This document shows, one piece after another, positions 1 to 11,820 of a DNA stretch of 64,000 bases (within the stretch, counting starts at the first letter, position 1; every line of letters starts with the position of its first letter). A program made the translations under genes and the position numbers. Source of the DNA: Undaria pinnatifida (taxonomy: Eukaryota; Sar; Phaeophyceae; Laminariales; Alariaceae); contig JABAKD010000020.1 in NCBI GenBank assembly GCA_012845835.1, positions 3,234,936 to 3,298,935 on the forward strand, in the 5' to 3' direction. A model generated the notes under the pieces. That model searched no databases, was not told the DNA's origin, and was given only the letters and a program-made list of their open reading frames with translations.

Positions 1-910
1 ACGACGTGAAGATCGTTCAGATCCTGTACGCATCAGCTCCATGGAATGTTGCACACGTTATGTAGATCCGTGAAAAATATCTGTGTGATCTATGTGCACT
101 TGAATTATTTTGCAAGATCCGTCAATATGATGTGTGTGATCTGAGCTGTTGTGCGATCTGTCCGAAGCACGAAGCCTTTTGGTGTTTCGTCTTGTACCTA
201 TCGCTGTTTTTTAGGGGGGTAATTCCTTTCAAACCAAGCGTTTCGTGTGCTCACAGGAATGCACCGATGCTATCGTAATGCTATTGGCTAATCGCTGGTC
301 ATATTAATGGGCCGGTTCCGTATCTGACTTGTGAGCTTCCCGCCCCTCCCCTCCCCTCGCGCTTGCTTCGCAGAAATCGATCCTGACGCGCCTGACCACG
401 ATGCCAAGGTAAGATAACAACTAGTAAGGAGGCGTTTGGTCTGTGTTTTAATCGAGGGGAGAAGTTCCATCAGTAAAAAATGAGAGGCGCCCAAAATCAA
501 AGATTCTATGTACCTGGTTTAAGATAGTGTAGCTGTTGATATATAGGAACTCGCGTAGCAGGATATTTGTTTGTGTCGGTCATTGGGGTGTCGTACGGTA
601 TATCGCCGAAAAGAAGGCGGGAGGAAGAATCTGAAATCTGAACAACGATGACATGATTTAGAAACAGAAAACCCCTGTGTGATGGTTTGTTGTTGCGCCG
701 CCGTCCGTGCTGCTGTGATTTTTGGGTAGGTTGCTCCGCTATGATTTTGATGCGGTTAATTTGCAGGCGGCGCACAGATAATCTTCGTACGTACGAATAA
801 ATAAAACAGGCTTCGGCGATGTCTCGGAAGAGGTTGCTATTTTTTGGCGCCTTGAAATTAGGACCTCGCCTTCGTTGGTAATCGTACTCGAGTGTAGGAA
901 ACGGACATGA
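1..910. other. No gene recognised
   Basis: I see no conserved reading frame or tRNA here. A pair of long - strand frames lacks family features and is probably chance. Confidence 0.5.
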
Positions 911-1145
911 GGGGGAGGGGGGGGGGTACTCGTTTGTTGGTTGCCTTAGCCTTTTGATCTTCGACCGCGCACTCCGTTCGAGAAGGAGCACTGTTCGTAC
1001 TCCTAATAGAGGCGCCTACAACAGTTGGGCGCTTATTACGTATGTTCCGTATATAATACCAGGTATATGTTTTTTTTCTATTGTTTGTCTTAGCTCCATC
1101 CTCTTTGGGCGTCTGTGGCCGCCATCCATCTCCTAGGATAGCGAT
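911..1145 (-). mobile_element. LINE 3'-end fragment
   Basis: This block aligns along most of its length with 41971-42180, the 3' end of the LINE remnant inside the armadillo gene. Shared stretches include TACTCCTAATAGAG and CATCTCCTAGGATAGCGAT (CATCTATCTCC in the other copy). It is read on the - strand and starts from a G-rich run as the other copy does. Confidence 0.8.
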
Positions 1146-1330
1146 GAGAGGAGGGTGGTTTGGTGTGGAATGAGGGGGGTGTCCTTATATTTTGCATGGC
1201 CGTGTCATATGCCTGGACCAAAAGTGCCATCGTATATAGGAAACCGGCTTTATTTGGAGGGCACCGTCACCAGCTAGCTCACTCGAGACTAATGTACCAG
1301 GCTTAGTTATGCTCGTAATATTGAGGGTTT

Positions 1331-1690
1331 TGGGTATCCCAGGTTCGACTAACGACTGCCACAAGTTCTCTTCTTGTCTTTCGTAGCGTGTAGTAATGGT
1401 ACACGCCAGGTTGGAGCAAGATTCGACGGCAAACCAAGCAAGGGCGAAACGATAGAAGTGCCTTGAGGCAAACGAATGGTGCTTCCACCGGAAGAACGAG
1501 AGTCGACGGTGATACACGTGTAGGCGGGAAACGGGTTTACCCGTCTCTCTGTCACCTGAATCTACGGAAACTCCACGACCACTGTTAGTACACGATATCC
1601 AATACCTCTGGAACGGCTACCGTTCATACCGATCTTCACGACCAGATATGACGTTGCAACGGTAGGAAATGTACCTGCGACCCACATTGC
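1331..1690. repeat. Direct repeat copy A
   Basis: It matches 2781-3240 in order. Shared landmarks are GTGCCTTGAGGCAA, GAAGAACGAGAGTCGAC and CTCTGGAACGGCTACCGTTC. Copy B carries an extra AAC-tailed insertion. Confidence 0.85.
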
Positions 1691-2009
1691 CCCCCAGTGT
1701 TTAAACGCTACACGCTGGAGAACCCAGCACAGCTTTCGGACTGCAAAAGGGAGACAGGTTTTCAGGCTCTCGAAGAAATGAGGGTATTGTGTTGTACTAA
1801 ACTGTGGTCGTTGATGTTGATGTTTTCATTCACCTGTTTCTCTTCTGGTCATGTCACCGCCTGCGCAGTGGGAGCAACGGGATCGTATGAAGCGTGATAT
1901 GTTTTCACTAAGGTGTCAGTCATACACTACAAACGACCAGTGGTTCATCACCAGTACGGTTATCCGGTGCCGAAGTCGCGTATTCAACGACAGCGAACAA
2001 CCTATTATG

Positions 2010-2712
2010 TCGAGGGCGCTGTGAGGGACCCGATATTATAAAGGACTGACGGCCACCAGCGAAGCCAGACGCCTCATGGCGACGAGCGCGTTCAATCGCT
2101 TCTTTCATGGTGGTGCAAGGCTTATCAGTTAACTGCAAGCACCGTACAGCTGGCCTTCGGCCGTGCTGCCACAGAGCAACCGTCATGGCACTCCATGTCG
2201 TCCGCCTGTTTGCAGCGCCGTCGACAGCAGTTTGGAATTGCCCAATCAGCATACGCTACGATAAATAGCGTACGCTGATCGGGCGATTCCATGCTGCTGT
2301 CGTCCGCGCGGCAGACAACCGGACGACATAGAGTGCCATGACGGTTGCTCTGTGGCAGCACGGTCTCAAGCTAGCTGCACGATGCTTGCAGCTGGCTGAT
2401 TAGCCCTGCACCGCCATGGAAGAAGCCATGGGGGCCGCCGGTGGAGACAACTCGCGCTATCGCTACCGCGGGAAGCGAAGGACATGCCAGCTGTTAATAG
2501 CGCTGGATTGCGAATACAATTGAGTTAAATTGGCCCACGACGTGTATGAAAATGCGTGGAAGTGTGGTGAGCTTAAGCACTATGTTTCCCCATCCGCTGG
2601 AGGATTAAACAAAAAAAACATTGAACGCGCTCGACGTCACGAGGCGTCTGGCCTCGCTGGTGATCACTTGAGTGTTTTTTTATACACTCACGTCCCTCAA
2701 AGCGCCCGCGTA
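2010..2712. repeat. Large inverted repeat, head-to-head copies of a coding-like element
   Basis: The left arm runs to 2258, the spacer is CGATAAA at 2259-2265, and the right arm starts at 2266. The right arm carries about 150 extra bases near 2462-2615. Both arms encode IERARRHEASG followed by (F/L)AG on opposite strands, so a protein-coding element, perhaps a retrotransposon gag part, was duplicated head to head. The element family is not established. Confidence 0.75.
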
Positions 2713-2780
2713 TTTTAGTCAACGGCTCAAAACACGGGCGACGCCACGACTCCGCGTGCCGTCAACGCCAACTGAGGGTT

Positions 2781-2997
2781 AGGGTATCGCAGGGTCGACT
2801 ACAACTGCAACAAGTTATATTCTTGTATTTCGTAGCGTGTACAGTAAGTAGTACAAGCCAGGTTGGAGGAAGGTTCGACGGCGAACCAAGCCAGGGCAAA
2901 ACGATAAAAGTGCCTTGAGGCAACGAGAGGTGCCTCCACAGGAAGAACGAGAGTCGACAGTGATTACCACGGACTTGATTATGCGAGTTAATGTGAG

Positions 2998-3038
<41 letters not shown>

Positions 3039-3240
3039 CGACAACGACAACAACAACAACAACAACTCGTCAGCGGGAAACGGGTTTGCCCGTCTCTCCG
3101 CCACCTAGGAGACTCCACGACCGCTATTAGTAGAACAAGACACGATATCCAACACCTCTGGAACGGCTACCGTTCATGACAATCTTCACGACAAGATGTG
3201 ACGTTGCAACGGTAGAAAGTGTACCAACGACCCGCAATAT
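2781..3240. repeat. Direct repeat copy B, interrupted by an AAC-tailed insertion
   Basis: It is the partner of 1331-1690. The insertion at about 2965-3066 separates GAGTCGACAGTGAT from CGTCAGCGGGAAACGGG, which lie almost together in copy A. Confidence 0.85.
2965..3066 (+). mobile_element. Short element with (AAC)n tail
   Basis: A unique head, CCACGGACTTGATTATGCGA, is followed by an AAC triplet run. The same head and AAC tail occur at 5661-5728 on the - strand and at 15232-15284. A simple-repeat tail joined to a fixed head is typical of non-LTR retroelements. Confidence 0.65.
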
Positions 3241-4877
3241 GTGCATGATACGAGCTGGGCCGACCAAGAGGGCGGGGAGTGTGTTCAACCGAGAGGCTGC
3301 ACAGCCCAATTTATGATCGTTTTCCACAAAAAATTGACCGCCTGTTCCACAGACATATACGACCATGATAGCTGTGGTTCTTTTTTGTTTTTGTTTTGTT
3401 TGGCCGAGTTATGCCCGACGAAGGATTTTTGAGATTTGAATTATTCGTGAAAAAATGAGAAGAAAAAAAAAGAACACAGGCATCATCTTCATATGTGTCT
3501 TGCGGACCACTTGTCAAAATTTCATCAAAAACACGGTGATTTGCGCTGTGTATGCGCAAATCGCTGTACGCACCAGTTTCGCTCAAATCTGCCCAAGATC
3601 TCGTCCGATATTTCCTGTTTTTGTTGAAGACAGAATACCGACCACATCCAACCAAAACACACTCGAAAACAACCGTGTTTGCCGAGCGAGACACAATTAT
3701 GAAATATATGCGTTCAGAGAGCGAAGTCAACGTATTATGTATGTACGTACGAGTTAGTATGTTGTACGTAGCAAGACATGCTCAGGCATGTACGAGTACA
3801 CTCCTGTAGAGGAAAAAACACAAAGTTTACGTTCAACAAAAGATGCAACAGAAGCTATCAATTTTCACCCAGAGAGTTCGTATCGACAGCCACCACTTCC
3901 CGGTGTTCGTATCTTCGAATACTCTAGGTACAGAGGTTCGCAGCCATCGCTTCTTGGTTGGCGCGCTTGGTGGCATGGTGTGTGTGTTGTGTGTGGGGCA
4001 GCACCAGTGTGACCATGTGGCGACGAAGCCAAAACCCAAATTTGAAAATTGCGCCGCAAAAAGATATCAGAAAACAACGGGTTCACCTTCACTAAATCCA
4101 GTACGATATGGTGTCGTGAAGTTTCTAAACGCTGGAACCTGCTCTGTAGCAAAGACGCGTGGTTGTGCATACGCGCGTTGGTTGGCCGGTTCCAACAATG
4201 TTTTCAATAACATTGAGCTCCCAGTGGTACGAATTTTATGGCTGGAACACGGAATGTTAGTTTGACAGCCGGCCCAGCTCGTATTAGAAATAATATGCAT
4301 TACTTTCGCTGGCCCCGGCTCTGATGTTTTCGCTCTCTTGCCGCTATTTGCATTTGAGACGCACACTCTCTCTTTCGATGGAATCCTAGAAACGGTGCAA
4401 CATTAGTTCGTTGATCCGCGCACAACACGCGTGTGGATGTTAATCGTTTCATTCATTCATTCATTCATTGTTTTAAAGGTGTAGACGTTTTTTTGTGGTT
4501 TATACGCCATGCGTTGTTTTATTACAATGTCTCTTGGTAAAGGAATAATAAGGATGTGTGGATCCGTCTTGGTTGGGCTCAGTCCCACATTTCCCGATGT
4601 CCTGGACCGCCAACTGAAGCTTAGAATTATTTGCTAAAAAAAATATTTTTTGGCGGTGTATGATATGCATTATATTCGTCAACCATTTTTGTGTAGCTCG
4701 ATCCGACGTCCAATCACCATCGTACTAGTATACATGGTTTTTGTTGCGTGGTACGTGGTAACGTGGTTATTTTTCATGGTTATTAATACCTGGTACCAGG
4801 TAGTATTTTTACCAACGCCACCCATGTTATGATGTATGGAGTACCAGATACGTGTATGTGAACCTGGTATGTATAAA
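3241..4877. other. No gene recognised
   Basis: This stretch holds only an (ATTC)n run at about 4449-4470 and chance frames. No conserved protein pattern was seen on either strand. Confidence 0.45.
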
Positions 4878-5190
4878 CCGGTACTACCGGTGGCCTCGTG
4901 GTTAACCCCGAGTACTGCAAAGGTGTTAATCGGGGGTGTAAATCTTGGCATGGAGATTTTTTTTCTAAAACCACCACCTGCCGAGGGCGCTCTATAGCAT
5001 GGTTGAGCACAATTCGACGCGAGTCGACGAGGGAAGAAATTGCTAAAGTCTCCTAGCGATAAAAGGGAAGGCGCGTATCGTCGTGGGGAGGCGGGCGAAA
5101 AGCCTGATTGGTGACCCCGTCTGAGTTGCGTGTAGGAAGGGACACACAGAAAGAAAAAGTGCGAAGATAGTACGTAGATGGGATGGCCTA
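4878..5190 (+). mobile_element. SINE-like element with tRNA-like head
   Basis: It begins GGTGGCCTCGTGGTTAAC, close to a Pol III A box. Its body is repeated, diverged, at 37110-37330; shared landmarks are ATTTCGACGCGAG/AATTCGACGCGAG, GCGATAAA and GACCCCGT-TCTGAGTT. The B box is poor, so the promoter reading is tentative. Confidence 0.55.
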
Positions 5191-5199
5191 GAAGAAAAA

Positions 5200-5568
5200 G
5201 GGGCAGACGACAAGAAGCGGTATACCGCCACCGTTCCGTGCCACCGTGCGGTACAGCAGAATACACCTAGGTTTTTGACCCCGATCCGCGAAGCTGATTG
5301 GTCAACTCAGCCTCGTACCGGTTTGTGACACCAACTCCTTGCGGTACATCGTACCGCGGGTTCTCAGCTTGGCCGTCACCGTTTCCTGACGCGACCCATA
5401 ACGCTTTCTGTCGCAAAATACACCATGCGGACCGACTTTGCCGCAGGCTCTTCACGGCGCATAGCCTTTCGATTTTCGACCGAATCTCAACCATGGGCAC
5501 AACGTCATGGCGCATCCATATAACGACGCGTTTTCATATTCCTTCATATTTCGGATCCCTTCAGAGCA
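5200..5568. repeat. Left arm of a long inverted repeat
   Basis: Its reverse complement matches 6349-6803, with shared landmarks GGTATACCGCCACCGTT, ACACCTAGGTTTTTGACCCC and GCGGACCGACTTTGCCGC (GCGGACC in both). About 780 bases separate the arms. Confidence 0.9.
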
Positions 5569-5660
5569 ATCATTGCAACACCCCTCCCGCACACAGCACG
5601 AACGGCTGCTCAACCATGGCTCGCACCATACGTAGCTCGCACACCCCACGTACACGTATT

Positions 5661-5728
5661 GTAGTTGTTGTCGTTGTTGTTGTTGTTGTTCTCACATTAA
5701 CTCGCATAATCAAGTCCGTGGTCACAGG
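5661..5728 (-). mobile_element. Short element with (AAC)n tail, second copy
   Basis: On the - strand it reads GTGACCACGGACTTGATTAT, GCGAGTTAATGTGAG and then AAC repeats, nearly identical to 2965-3066. Confidence 0.65.
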
Positions 5729-6348
5729 ACAGGCTCTAGTATCGGGTTAGTTATGTATGGATGGCGAGGAAAAGGCTGGGGCAAAGGGACAAAGAGGGAG
5801 TGACGGTCCCGCTACACGCGAACGACCCCGTTGGCCCACACATACACCCAATGACATCCGCCGTCCGCCTTGGGAGCTCGTACCCCGCATTATGTTGAAA
5901 TCCACGCAAGGAGAAAACGCCACCACTTAAACTTGGTAGTCAAGAACTTGAGCATACTTGAGATGCCCGGAAAATAACTTATAATACACTACCTACCCAT
6001 ACCCTAAAACCTACCAGGGTATTAAACAAAAAAGAGATTCTTGAGTGGTGGCGCCATCTGTGTGATCGTACACTGCTGGTTATGTACGAAACAACGGCTT
6101 TCGACCATTAAAATGTGGACCTTGAAAATATCGGGAGTATATTACATGTAGCCTTGTACATAGCCTTCTACATGTTGTCTTGTAGCCATGCAGTCCACCG
6201 ACACAGACATGTCGGGTAGGTTTGTTTTAGCCGAAGGCACAAGAGGTATGGATGCATGCTCCGGCTTAGAAGCGTTTTGCCGAGGCGAGGAAGATGGGTT
6301 GTTGAGTGTAAAAAAATTGAGATTCGTTGGGGGTAGGTATACCCTCAT
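5729..6348. other. Spacer of the inverted repeat; no gene recognised
   Basis: No recognisable gene or repeat was seen between the two arms. Confidence 0.45.
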
Positions 6349-6803
6349 CTCTGAAGGAATCCGAAATATGAAGGAATGTTAACCCCTTTACAACTGGAAA
6401 CCCCTTTTGGGGACAAATTCACTTGAAGTTAGTATAGTGAGGGATTTGGGGGCTCTAAAGGGGTTAAAGCGCGTCGTTCTATGGATGCTACATGACGTTG
6501 TGCCCATGGTTGAGATTCGGTCGGAAATTGAATGGCTACGGGCCGTGAAGAGCCTGCGGCAAAGTCGGTCCGCATGGTGTATTTTGCGACAGAAATCGTT
6601 ATGGGTCGCGTCAGGAAACGGTGACGGCCGAGCTGAGAAGCCACGGTACCATGTACCGCAAGGAGTTGGTGTCACAAACCGGTACGAGGCTGAGTTGACC
6701 AATCAGCTTCGCGGATCGGGGTCAAAAACCTAGGTGTATTCTGCTGTACCGCACGGTGGCGCGCAACGGTGGCGGTATACCGCTTTCTGTCGTCTGCCCC
6801 CCA
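6349..6803. repeat. Right arm of the long inverted repeat, with a MITE inside
   Basis: It is the reverse complement of 5200-5568 apart from an 89-base insertion at 6379-6467 that the left arm lacks. Confidence 0.9.
6379..6467. mobile_element. Small MITE with TTAA ends
   Basis: The ends are perfect inverted repeats, TTAACCCCTTTA and TAAAGGGGTTAA. The left arm of the host repeat shows the uninterrupted site, so this is an insertion. Related copies lie at 21449-21629. The TTAA ends suggest a piggyBac-like target duplication. Confidence 0.85.
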
Positions 6804-7860
6804 AAAATGTGCTCTACAACAGCGTGTCCCTTACACAGTATCTGTGGGTATTCTATTCCCACGTACGCAGTATCTACATCCGGCACAACCAGTGTCTGTG
6901 CTGATACCTCGTAGAGAGACGAGCTCTGTGGTCGCAAACTACGAGACGTAGGCGCACATTGAAAATGCAGCAAGGTGATGCAATGCCAACCACAACATTA
7001 TGTGGTGAAATCGCGTATAGAAGGCCCTACTCGTATTAGCTTATGTCGATCGACAACTTTTGTCTACTTTTCCATGACGATAGCCTTGTCATTGGCTTTC
7101 TTCGCAACTAACATCTGGGTTTCTGTGGGCCATTCGCGGCTTGGAGAAACGAAGCAGGCTGCAGTATGGGCTTTGCTCTGTGAGTCTTGCTCGGTGCGAC
7201 TTCCTCTCAGATGCGGCGCGAGGAGCATCGCTCGAGAAATAGTAGCTAGGAGCCATTCTCCCAGAGGTAGGCGGGCGGAGGGAGGGAGTTTAGTCACAGG
7301 CGAAGTGTGTTTCATGTCCAGTGCGTCAACAGGAGTCACAGGGCTAGGTGCAGCAGATGCGTATGATGCTCGACAGACGTGCTGCTGCTGCTACTGTTGC
7401 TGCTGCTGCTGCTGGCTGTATGTAGTTGCGTCGCAGTAGGCAGCAGAAGGAGTGAAAACAATTGGGCTGATGCTGTACAGACAGCGGGCGAAATATCGGA
7501 GCGGGCAACAGAAACTGAGAGCGGGGCCGTCTATTGAAAAAGAACAACGAACTGCGGGGTGATCCGTTCGCACCTGCTGGGCTGAGCGAGGCGGAACGCA
7601 ACCCCTTGAAAACTGGGCCATTTCAGCGACATTGAATGCTCAGAGCACCGCCACGGAGCTCGGCTCGGTCGGGATCCCCACATGCGTCGTAAAATATCGA
7701 AGGTCCCCTTGCTTGCCCCGTAGCCGAATGTGCGAGAAAAAAAACTCGACCGCCGGAGAACACCATGCCAAAAACAAAAAAAGTGCATGTTTTACAACGT
7801 AGATATCCCAGAGCTTGCATCTCGATGAGCCACTACATACTAGAAAACATGTAAACGACG
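6804..7860. other. No gene recognised; CTG triplet run
   Basis: A short CTG/TGC run lies at about 7379-7417. The other frames lack family patterns. Confidence 0.45.
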
Positions 7861-7865
7861 CTTCC

Positions 7866-8062
7866 GCTGTGAGATCGAGATTTTGATCTAAACTCATCTT
7901 TGCAAGCTGCGTGTGATACTTCGACCAGGTCTACTTGTACCAGTACCTGGTATATATATATATATATTACAAGAATAAAAATACACTCCAGCTGTGAGAT
8001 CGAAGATTTCGTCGAAACTCATATTTGGAAGCTGTGTGTGATACTCCGATCGCGCGTATTAC
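7866..8062 (+). repeat. Two copies of a 12-copy dispersed repeat
   Basis: The core reads GCTGTGAGATCGA, then AAACTCATCTTTGCAAGCTG, then GTGTGATACTCCGATCGCG. Copies are at 7866-7922 and 7984-8062. Others are near 8277, 10436, 14850, 23105 (partial), 23325, 30320, 31260, 35175, 36757 and 47570, all on the + strand. Confidence 0.88.
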
Positions 8063-8276
8063 TGAGTGTGCGACTCCTCTTGGAACTACAGCAGTGCAGC
8101 TTGTACCAGGGTCAACAGGGTAATGTTGGTCAATCTGTGCGCGGAAACTATAAAACCCGTTTCTGAGGGAGACAAAATCTGACAGCTGTGGAAGAAAATG
8201 CATCAGTTTATCAAGTACATCGTGTAAGTCGTATAACCGGCGAGGGGAAGGCGGAGTTATATTATAACAAATGAAA

Positions 8277-8360
8277 ATACACTCCAGCTGTGAGATCGAA
8301 GATTTCGTCGAAACTCATCTTTGCAAGCTGTGTGTGATACTCCGATCGCGCGTATTACGA
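8277..8360 (+). repeat. Dispersed repeat copy
   Basis: It carries the same core as 7984-8062 and is nearly identical to it. It is followed by the module GACAAAATCTGACAGCTGTG also seen near 8165, 8487 and 8918. Confidence 0.88.
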
Positions 8361-8486
8361 GTTGTGTGTCCGCGTTAAGGATATAGGTCGGCGACTCCCC
8401 TTACAACTACAGTGTAGCTATCAAGGTCAACAGGGTGATGTTGGTCAGTCTGTGCGCGGAAACTATAAAACCCGTTTTTGAGGGGG

Positions 8487-9310
8487 ACAAAATCTGACAG
8501 CTGTGGAAGAAAATGCAGTTATATGTAGCAGAAAGGTAAAATGGGACACTGCAGAGTTGTGTTTCATGTGCTCATTCGTACGGCGATGTACTAATAGACC
8601 TGGTGCGTCCATAGGTGTTCCGATACGTTCATGCCGTATTCGTTCATACTGCTGTATACGTCCATACTCCGTGCGTTCTATTTACGTGCCTACCTTACGT
8701 TTGCCGCGTTTGTGCCGCGATGTTGCGGTCTATGCTCCTGGTACAAGCAGAGGTTTTCGTCATGAGAGAGGGCTCAAGTCACGCAAAAGGGTGCAAAGTA
8801 CGAGTTATGTTCTGTTAACTATTTCTCGTATAACATTTGTAGTACACTTTAGTTTTTATATTTTTATCGTCACTTTGACTCTCCAGCTCAATTCGTATTA
8901 AGAGGTTTTTGCCAGGGGACAAAATCTGACAGCTGTGGAAGAAAATGCATCAGTTTATCAAGTATATCGTGTAAGTCGTATAACCGGCGAGGGGAAGGCG
9001 GAGTTACATGTAGCAGAGAGGTACGATGGAACACTACAGAGTTGTGTTTCATGTGCTCGTACGGCGGTGTACTATTAGACCTGATGCGTCCATAGGTGTT
9101 CCGATACGTTCATACCATATTCGTTTATACTGCTGTATACGTTCATACTACATACGTTCTATTTACGTGCCTACGTTACGTTTGCGACGTTTGTGCCGCG
9201 ATGGTGGCGGTCTATTACATGCATGCTCCTGGTACAAGTAAAGCTCATCTTTGGGAGAGAGGGCTCAGTCACGCAAACGGGTGCAAAGTACGAATTATGT
9301 TTTGTTAAAC
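8487..9310 (+). repeat. Direct duplication of about 390 bases
   Basis: Copy 1 (about 8487-8820) and copy 2 (about 8918-9310) share CAGAGTTGTGTTTCATGTGC, CCATAGGTGTTCCGATACGT and CTCCTGGTACAAG. Frames in both copies are parallel but carry no known domain. Confidence 0.88.
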
Positions 9311-9538
9311 ATTAGAGTGTTTGCGTTAAAATATTTCACAAAAAAATCTTCCATCATGCTAGAAAAAAAAGGCCAGATTCACTCGGGCATGCTCTTGGTT
9401 GTGATTGCGGTGAACGAATCGCAGAAAAGGCGTACACGGCCTCCATATCACAGGCGGGGAGCGGGGAGGCAACATCAAATTTTGAATGTAGACATGGTGC
9501 GGTAGCACCTAGACTCACCGACAGGGGCAGGCCCAGCA

Positions 9539-9802
9539 CAACAGCAGCAGCAGCAGTAGAGGCACCGCAGCCGAGCAGCAGCAGCAGCAGCAGCGGCGGG
9601 GGCGGGGGTGGAGGTGGCGGTGGCGATGGCCCCGCCAGATGAGTTGCGGCACAGCAGCTCGGCCTGGCTTGATCACCACGATCATCACAACACCAGAACA
9701 GCCAGTTTTTTATCAAGTTTTTTAGAAACAAACGCAGGAGACACCAACAGCAGCCGCAGTTCAACACCCGCCGCACAGCAGCAGCAGCAGCAGCAGCAGT
9801 AG
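9539..9802. repeat. CAG triplet microsatellites
   Basis: CAG runs at about 9539-9602 and 9771-9800 flank a short non-repetitive block. Frames here translate to poly-Gln or poly-Ala and are not taken as genes. Confidence 0.85.
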
Positions 9803-10570
9803 CGGCGGCGGCGGCCGTGCGGCGCGGGTGGCGGTGGCGGTGGAGGCTTCGGCGACAGCGTTGTGGGATAGCAACGGTGGTTGACAAAATCAGCACCGAA
9901 TACGATATCACGCAGCAGCAGAGAGCGTGGTCACATCGTCGAGAGCGCGGGAGCGCTGGCTCACTAGCACCTACCCCTGAGGTTGCGCGTACGCGCCATG
10001 CTTCCCCAGCTACTCTTCGGTGCCTCCGCATCAATGTTGGGTTGTGTCTACCGCTGCCAAGCACGCCGCACAGCGATCAGTGCTGTATGCTGCCGTGTGG
10101 GTTGTACGCTCGTGCCCTCTGATTGTTGTGCCGGTGTGCCCGGTGTTGGTAGGCCAATCGTATGATCTGGTTGCTATCGATGGAAGTTCACTCTAAATCG
10201 TTCACTCAAATTGCATTTTCCATGCCGTTTTTGGCAAATTCTTCCTTCCTTCAAAGTTCGCTCGGCGGGATTATTTGCCTGAATTTTTAGGTTGAATTCC
10301 TTTAACGCAAACACACAATTTTTATGAACATTTATAACACATTTTTATTTTTATTTTTTTATCGTCACTTCGACTCTCCAGCTCAACTCGTAGTGAGAGG
10401 TTTTGCCCTCAGCGGCCTTTTGGACACAATAGCTGTGATATCGCCGCAACTCACATTTGCAAGCTCTTGTGTGTTATTCCGATCGCGCGTGTTACGGTGG
10501 GGTATGCCTGTCCTCATGAAAGACGTTGGTCAACGACTCCCGTTAGTGCTAGCTAGCACGTGGTATATAC

Positions 10571-10905
10571 CCGGTCGCCCCGGTGGCGTATCAGGTTATC
10601 CTCGAGCCTGGTATAGGTCAGTTTCGTGAGTTCGAGCCCCGCCGAGTGCATACTCGTATAAATTCGTTGGGACTTTTCCTTGTGGGCAAATTGACTTGCG
10701 GAAAGCGCGAGAGCGTGAGTTAGCAACACTCGATGAAAAATCGACGGGCAGTGGGATTGCTGAACCCTGTGCGCGATAAAAGTTGAAGGCAAGAACCGGG
10801 GGGAAGAAGGAACGACACCTGTGACCACGGCTTGTCCAGCAGCTTGGAAGTAGAAGTGTGAAAATATATATGTATATATAGACTCTATGTATGTATTTAC
10901 ATATA
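10571..10905 (+). mobile_element. tRNA-derived SINE-like element
   Basis: The head has an A-box-like TGGCGTATCAGG and, about 45 bases on, a B-box-like GAGTTCGAGCCCC. The body from about 10640 (GAGTGCATACTCGTATAAAT, then GGAAAGCGCGAGAGCGTGAG) is repeated at 37637-37880 without most of the head. This is the expected pattern of 5' truncation. The stems do not form a good tRNA, so it is not a tRNA gene. Confidence 0.7.
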
Positions 10906-11519
10906 CCAGGGTTAACAAGGTGATACAAAGACGTTCGGTGTTTAGTGATGAAATCACTGTGCGCACGGAAACTATAAAAGCCTTGGGGGGACAAAGTCGG
11001 ACGGCTGTGGAATGCACCAGCTGTTTTCTTTGAAGCATATATATTCAGGAAAATGAGGGATGGGGGAGTAAAAAAAATAAATGAAATAATCGCATAGTGA
11101 ATACCCTGGAGCTGCCGACCGAACGGCGCGAGACCCAAAGACATCATGGGGATCATGTGCTTGTTTTATATTAATATTACCTGGTAGTGGTTCAAGCTTT
11201 CGGTGTAAGCATTAATTAATGGTGCTCATGGCATGCTGTTGGTGTTTGTTATGGTACCGCTTGTAGACGTTATCGCCGCAATGAACCAGAGATGTGTGCT
11301 ACCGGTCCCGGGTGGCGAAAGGTTCCCGAACCCTTCCGCGGTCATCGGAAAAAATGCGGTTTTTGAATGTTTGGCAGCAACCTCCAGATAGAAATGCCTC
11401 TATTGCTACTGAAAACCTCCCCTTTTTACATATTATCATAAGAGTATAGCGGTTCTTGAGTGCGGTTCTCGCATTGTGCGGGATGTATTGTCGGTAGGTT
11501 CGCGCTCAAATCTGAGGTA

Positions 11520-11820
11520 ACCCAGAGTCTTTGCGCCATAAACACGACTGCCTCCAGTAGACCTTAGTACTTGTTCGAGAAAACCCGTTCATTGGTCAGC
11601 TACTGATATTTGGGGATGTTTCATTGGTCAAAACACGCGCACAAGCTAGTTTGCAAGGTAGCCCATATCCTTCGCGCCATAAAACACGATTTGCCAATCC
11701 TCCAGTAGACTTTTACCACTTTTTCGAGAAAACCCGTTCACTGGTCAGCCACTGGTATTTGGGGATGTTTCATTGGGTGAAAAACGCACGCACGCGAGCA
11801 AGTTTGCACTCTGCTCCCGC
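11520..11820 (+). repeat. Tandem duplication, period about 150
   Basis: Two diverged units share CGAGAAAACCCGTTCA(T/C)TGG, TTTGGGGATGTTTCATTGG and GCGCCATAAA.ACGA. Confidence 0.85.

Noticed and set aside
9354-10064. A 236-codon - strand frame
   Set aside because: It is made of Ala, Leu and Pro runs from CAG/CTG repeats and has no conserved pattern.
10571-10645. Possible tRNA gene
   Set aside because: A and B boxes are present but the acceptor and T stems do not pair well, and the sequence is joined to a dispersed repeat body; a SINE head fits better.
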